The notes under the pieces are model-generated. The model saw only the letters and a program-made list of their open reading frames with translations. It searched no databases and was not told the DNA's origin. From Dongia sedimenti (lineage in GTDB: Bacteria > Pseudomonadota > Alphaproteobacteria > Dongiales > Dongiaceae), in the NCBI GenBank assembly GCA_030715195.1, contig JAUYVI010000006.1, positions 186,001-250,000 of the forward strand: a stretch of 64,000 nt of DNA, given 5' to 3'. Each line of letters begins with the position of its first letter. Position 1 is the stretch's first letter. Positions 60,594 through 64,000 of the stretch are shown in pieces. Both the position numbers and the translations under genes were made by a program.

Positions 60594-61274
60594 TCATCTT
60601 GAACCGATCTTGCAATCCGCCTGGACCGCGGCGAGTTGCGACAGGATCGAACCTTTGTCGGGCGCATAAGATCCGTCGAACACCGCGGAACCGATGGTGA
60701 AGGCGTCGGCGCCGGCTTCCGCCAGTGCCTGGATCTGCGCGCGCGTCGAGACGCTGCCCGCGACGACGAGATGGCCGTTGCCGAGGCCGCGCCGCGCCGC
60801 GCGGACAAGATCGAGCGGCTCCGCCTCGGTCGCGCGATAAGCGAGCAGGTCGGCGCCCTCGCAGCCCTGCTCCATGAACGCGCGGCAATGCGCCTCGACA
60901 TCCTTCGGCTGGCCGGCGAGCTTGGTCGGATGGCCGCGCGGGAAACCCGGGAAAGGCAGATACGCGGTCTTGGTTCCCTTAATGGCCGCCTGCACGCCGG
61001 TGACATCGGTTCCGCCCAGCAACCGGTCGACCTTGAGTTCGGCGGCAACCCGGGCGGAGTTGAGGCAGGCTTCCGGCGTGGTCGAGACCACCTCCATGTA
61101 CACCATGGCGCCGGAATCGCGGATCGCCCCGGCCAGCTTGGAGAGGGTTTCGGGCGGAACGCCGATGTCCTTGAACCCCACATGGCCGAGCTTCAACGGG
61201 CGGATCAGCTCGAACAGCTCCAGGCAGTCGGCGATCGTGCGGTCCTGCCGCGTCAGCATGAAGATGAAATCCAC
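60594..61274 (-). CDS. TIM-barrel protein, possible sugar-phosphate isomerase/epimerase/aldolase
   Basis: A 226-residue protein that looks like one (beta/alpha)8 barrel. The strands MDFIFMLT, LGHVGFKDIG, MVYMEVVST, RLLGGTDV, GADLLAYRA, HLVVAGSVST and AFTIGSAVF can be followed. The C-terminal pair GSVST and IGSAVFDG forms the phosphate-binding site seen in HisA/TrpC/NanE-like barrels. I do not recognise the exact family. It is the last gene of a minus-strand unit with a glycerol-1-phosphate dehydrogenase-like enzyme and an FGGY kinase, so a phosphorylated sugar substrate is likely. Confidence 0.7.
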   Translation of the reverse strand: MDFIFMLTRQDRTIADCLELFELIRPLKLGHVGFKDIGVPPETLSKLAGAIRDSGAMVYMEVVSTTPEACLNSARVAAELKVDRLLGGTDVTGVQAAIKGTKTAYLPFPGFPRGHPTKLAGQPKDVEAHCRAFMEQGCEGADLLAYRATEAEPLDLVRAARRGLGNGHLVVAGSVSTRAQIQALAEAGADAFTIGSAVFDGSYAPDKGSILSQLAAVQADCKIGSR

Positions 61275-61306
61275 TGTGCCTCCTTGTTACGACTTCTTGG
61301 ATTGAT

Positions 61307-62611
61307 TCAGATGATGGCCGGAAGCAATCGATCGAGCGCCCCGGCGTTGGCTGCGAGATCCAGAAACGTGTAGCGGTTGCGAATCAGCCGTGCCCCGCGG
61401 ACGGCCGCCTCGTAGAAGCTGCGGGTCCAGCTGAGCTCGCGCGGCGCCCTCGGCGCGCCGGCGCGCGCCAGCACGGCGTCGAGTTCGCCGGCGGGAACGA
61501 CGATCTTCGAGATCCGCTCGACGACGTGCGGCCAGCGCGTTGCGATCCGATGGTTCGCCGCGTCGAGCTTTTCGCCGGCCAGGCGCTTCTGGGCGAACTC
61601 TTTCCAGCAGGAAGGCCCAAGCTCCGGCCCGAAAGTGCGGATCACATCCGCCTCGTCGCTTGTCTCGGCGGAGAGAACCGGCGTGGGCGCGGACAGCATT
61701 GCTTCCTGCAGGCGCGCGGTGGTGAGGGTCGTGACGCCGATTTGCTCGCCATGGAAGGAGAGCGGGACATCGTGCCCGCCCATCATGTCGGCGTAATGGC
61801 TGATCAGGTGCTCGCCCTGGCTCGCCGGCTGGCTGCTGCCGCAGATCGCCGTGCCGAAGCCGGAGAGCAGCAGCGTTCGCACCAATCCCTCCATCGCCGC
61901 GTGATCCCCGGCCATCAAGGCGTCGGATTGCGCGAAGAGATCGCCCTCGTCCTCGGCGAGGAGTGTGAACGGCATTTCGCGATAGGGCTGGTCGAACAGC
62001 AGATGCGCCAGCAGCCAGTCGGCCTGGGCGGTCGGCCGGCAGAGGCTGTCGCCGAGGCCGGAGCGGATCATCCGCGGCGGCGCCGCGGCGAGCACGCCGA
62101 TGTCCAGGAACACGCCGACCGGCGCATGGGCGGTCAGCGACTTCTTCAACCCGCCGACGGTGATCGCCGCATTGACCGAGACATAGCCGTTCATCGAAGG
62201 CGCCGTGCCGAACACGACGTAAGGCTTCTTGTCGAGCGCGCTCGCATACTTGCAGAGGTCGTTGATCGTGCCCGAACCGACGGCAATCAGTGCATCTGCG
62301 GATTCCGTTGCTGCGCGCAGCCGCTCGACCGTCGCATAGTCGGGATGCGGCCGCGCCGGCAGGACGATGCTGATGAGCTTGTCGCGGCCGGTCAGCGCGC
62401 GCTCGACGCGGTCGCCGAGCACGGCATGGGTGGTCTCGTCGCTGACCAAGGCGAGTGTCCGGCCGAGTCCGAGTGCGCGCACAAGCTCGCCCTCGCTTCC
62501 CGCCAACGATCGCGCGATCACCACGGACTTGGTATCGACCTGGAGCGGCGGGCCGCCATCCGGATCCGGGAGGGTCCCGGCGAGCAGTCGATCGAGAATG
62601 CGGGCGGCCAT
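61307..62611 (-). CDS. sn-glycerol-1-phosphate dehydrogenase-like (AraM/EgsA family) enzyme
   Basis: A 434-residue iron/zinc-type dehydrogenase: NAD site SGTINDLCKYAS, GTAPSMNGYVS and metal ligands Asp (SGLGDSLCRPTAQ), His (GEHLISHYADMM) and His (LSFHGEQIGV). The family reduces dihydroxyacetone phosphate to glycerol-1-phosphate in archaea; in bacteria AraM-like members also act on other phosphorylated polyols. The gap to the kinase gene is 14 bp, so the kinase product is its likely substrate: a polyol phosphate oxidised to a ketose phosphate. Confidence 0.85.
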   Translation of the reverse strand: MAARILDRLLAGTLPDPDGGPPLQVDTKSVVIARSLAGSEGELVRALGLGRTLALVSDETTHAVLGDRVERALTGRDKLISIVLPARPHPDYATVERLRAATESADALIAVGSGTINDLCKYASALDKKPYVVFGTAPSMNGYVSVNAAITVGGLKKSLTAHAPVGVFLDIGVLAAAPPRMIRSGLGDSLCRPTAQADWLLAHLLFDQPYREMPFTLLAEDEGDLFAQSDALMAGDHAAMEGLVRTLLLSGFGTAICGSSQPASQGEHLISHYADMMGGHDVPLSFHGEQIGVTTLTTARLQEAMLSAPTPVLSAETSDEADVIRTFGPELGPSCWKEFAQKRLAGEKLDAANHRIATRWPHVVERISKIVVPAGELDAVLARAGAPRAPRELSWTRSFYEAAVRGARLIRNRYTFLDLAANAGALDRLLPAII

Positions 62612-62625
62612 GGACGAAGCTCCGG

Positions 62626-64000
62626 TCAGGAATGATGGGCGGATGCAAAGAGCGGCGTCAGGTGCCGGAACAGGTCCCGATACCGCGCATAGGCCGCGTC
62701 ATAGGCCGCCGCCGTCTCCGCGCGCGGCTGCAGGCGCCGCAGCTTGCCATCGAGCGCCTGTGCCGCCGCAGGCAGGCTGTCGAAGGCGCGGATCGCCACG
62801 GCAGCCAGCATCGCGGCGCCGATCGGCGCGCAATCGACGTTGGCCGGGATTTCGGCGCCCCGCCCGACGATGTCCGCCCGCATCTGGGTCCAGAGCGCGC
62901 TCCGCGCACCGCCGCCCAGCAGCAACAGCGAGTCCGTCGCGACACCCAGCTCGGCGAGATGGTCGATGACGTCACGCATCGCAAAGGCACAGCCTTCGAG
63001 CACGGCGCGGATCATATGGCCGCGATCATGTGCCGGTGTGAGGCCATAGAAACAGCCCCGCGCATCGGGCTGCCATTGCGGCGCCATGGCGCCGCTCAAG
63101 GCCGGAATGAAGGTGAGGCCGTCGCAGCCGGGCGCCGCTTCGGCGGCCAGCGCGTCCATCGCCTCGAAGTCGCTCATCGCCAGGATGGATGCCAGCCAGA
63201 CCATCGATCCGCCGCCGAGCCAGCCCGGATTTTCGATGAAATAGGTGCCGCCCGGATAGGCATGCGTCTCGACCAGGGCGCCATGATCGCGCAGCGGCGT
63301 CGCATGCAGCGCGCCGACGACCTCGCCGGTCCCGATCGAGACCGCGACGCGCCCCGGTGTCACCAGGCCGCCGCCCAAAGGTGTCGCAAAATCGTCGCCG
63401 GTGCCGACCGCGACCGGAATGCCGCGCGGCAATCCCGACATCGAGGCACCGCGGCCGGTCAGTCTTCCCGCCACACTCTCCGAAGAGGCGATCCGCGGGA
63501 GCTCGCCGCTGTAAAGTTCGAAGCGGTTGAGCAACGCCGAATCGTAAGCCTTCCGATCCAGGCAGTAGACCATGCTGGTCGAAGCCAGTGAGGGATCGAT
63601 CACCGCCTCGCCAGTCAGCCGTTCCACCATGTAGGATACCGGCTGATGGAAGCGCGCGATCGGACGTGCCGGTCTGGCATGCCGCTTCAGCCAGCGGGCC
63701 TTGGCCGCAAGGTGGCCCGGATCGAGCACCAGTCCGCCGGTCTCGCGGACCGCGGCGGCGGGTACATCGGCAATCTCGGCCGTTGCCCGACGATCGATCC
63801 AGGTGATGCAGGCGGTGAGCGGTTCGCCGGCATCGTCGACGGCGACGCAACCGTCGAGCTGGCCGCAAAAGCCGAGCGCAGTCACATCGCCCGGCGTCGC
63901 GTTGGCGCGCGCCAGGCTCTCGGCGATGGTCGGCGCCAGTGCGAGCTCCCAGAGCCGCGGGTCCTGTTCGACCCAGCCGGGCCGCGGATAGTTGAGGGGA
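62626..64000 (-). CDS. FGGY-family carbohydrate kinase, 5' end outside window
   Basis: The frame is open to the right edge, so the N-terminus is missing; the visible part (458 codons including the stop) starts within the YPRPGWVEQDPRLWE segment of FGGY kinases. Further landmarks are GFCGQLDG (substrate loop), TWIDRRA, VAVGTGDDFATPLGGG (with the candidate catalytic Asp), VSIGTGEVVG and the ATP-binding LLLGGGARSALW. The class includes xylulose, glycerol, ribulose and erythritol kinases. It is first of the three minus-strand genes. About 50-60 N-terminal residues are probably missing. Confidence 0.92.
   Translation of the reverse strand, partial: PLNYPRPGWVEQDPRLWELALAPTIAESLARANATPGDVTALGFCGQLDGCVAVDDAGEPLTACITWIDRRATAEIADVPAAAVRETGGLVLDPGHLAAKARWLKRHARPARPIARFHQPVSYMVERLTGEAVIDPSLASTSMVYCLDRKAYDSALLNRFELYSGELPRIASSESVAGRLTGRGASMSGLPRGIPVAVGTGDDFATPLGGGLVTPGRVAVSIGTGEVVGALHATPLRDHGALVETHAYPGGTYFIENPGWLGGGSMVWLASILAMSDFEAMDALAAEAAPGCDGLTFIPALSGAMAPQWQPDARGCFYGLTPAHDRGHMIRAVLEGCAFAMRDVIDHLAELGVATDSLLLLGGGARSALWTQMRADIVGRGAEIPANVDCAPIGAAMLAAVAIRAFDSLPAAAQALDGKLRRLQPRAETAAAYDAAYARYRDLFRHLTPLFASAHHS

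Noticed and set aside
1-64000. CRISPR arrays, transposases, integrases or rRNA genes
   Set aside because: Looked for on both strands; no regularly spaced repeats of CRISPR size, no DDE or recombinase motifs and no rRNA-like sequence were seen. The only repeats are the four 75-bp copies, which are not evenly spaced.

Overview
The window looks like chromosomal DNA of a high-GC alphaproteobacterium, probably a Rhodospirillales relative. This is inferred from gene content and codon use, not from a marker gene. Supporting content includes an MlaEFD-type transporter with a PqiC-like lipoprotein, an NdvB/ChvB-size cyclic beta-glucan synthase, homospermidine synthase, an EcfG-like sigma factor and a CrbS/CrbR-like two-component pair. 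Coding density is high and many genes overlap by ATGA. Lower-GC patches lie at the left edge (1-940) and around 31.3-34.4 kb.

Layout, 1-22 kb: a partial membrane protein; SDR + VOC enzymes; a small DUF3606 protein; an MHS-type MFS transporter; a 1254-residue SLC5-sensor hybrid kinase tail-to-tail with a LuxR-type response regulator; an operon joining a GAF/PP2C/HATPase switch protein and a STAS protein to mlaE-mlaF-mlaD-lipoprotein; an aromatic operon (chorismate mutase with a dehydratase-like tail, hisC, tyrA, second chorismate mutase); a Cache-like periplasmic protein with a chemoreceptor; homospermidine synthase; tRNA-Gln(TTG). Layout, 22-34.4 kb: cyclic beta-1,2-glucan synthase, cold-shock protein, a Crp/Fnr regulator flanked by near-identical CAATATTG palindromes, and a cluster of very small genes around an ECF sigma factor.

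From 34.4 kb to the right edge is a catabolic cluster that I read as acid-sugar or sugar-alcohol degradation. It holds four intact enolase-superfamily dehydratase/racemase-type enzymes, five SDR dehydrogenases, an SMP-30 lactonase-like protein, a Dpp-type ABC importer, a CUT1-type importer without its ATPase, an FGGY kinase, a glycerol-1-phosphate dehydrogenase-like enzyme and a TIM-barrel protein. Two local regulators are present, IclR and GntR. A recurring partly palindromic 14-bp element (TCCRGAATRCYGGA-like) occurs in four intergenic regions, three times as a spaced pair, and is the best candidate for the IclR operator tying the scattered operons together.

The cluster is interrupted at 36.4-40.8 kb by a TetR / FAD-monooxygenase / MipA cassette with its own nested-palindrome operator. 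A decayed copy of the 3' end of the neighbouring enolase-superfamily gene follows it, and then a block of 75-bp intergenic repeats; a fourth copy of the repeat lies 15 kb away at 55.5 kb. No CRISPR array, rRNA, transposase or integrase was seen.
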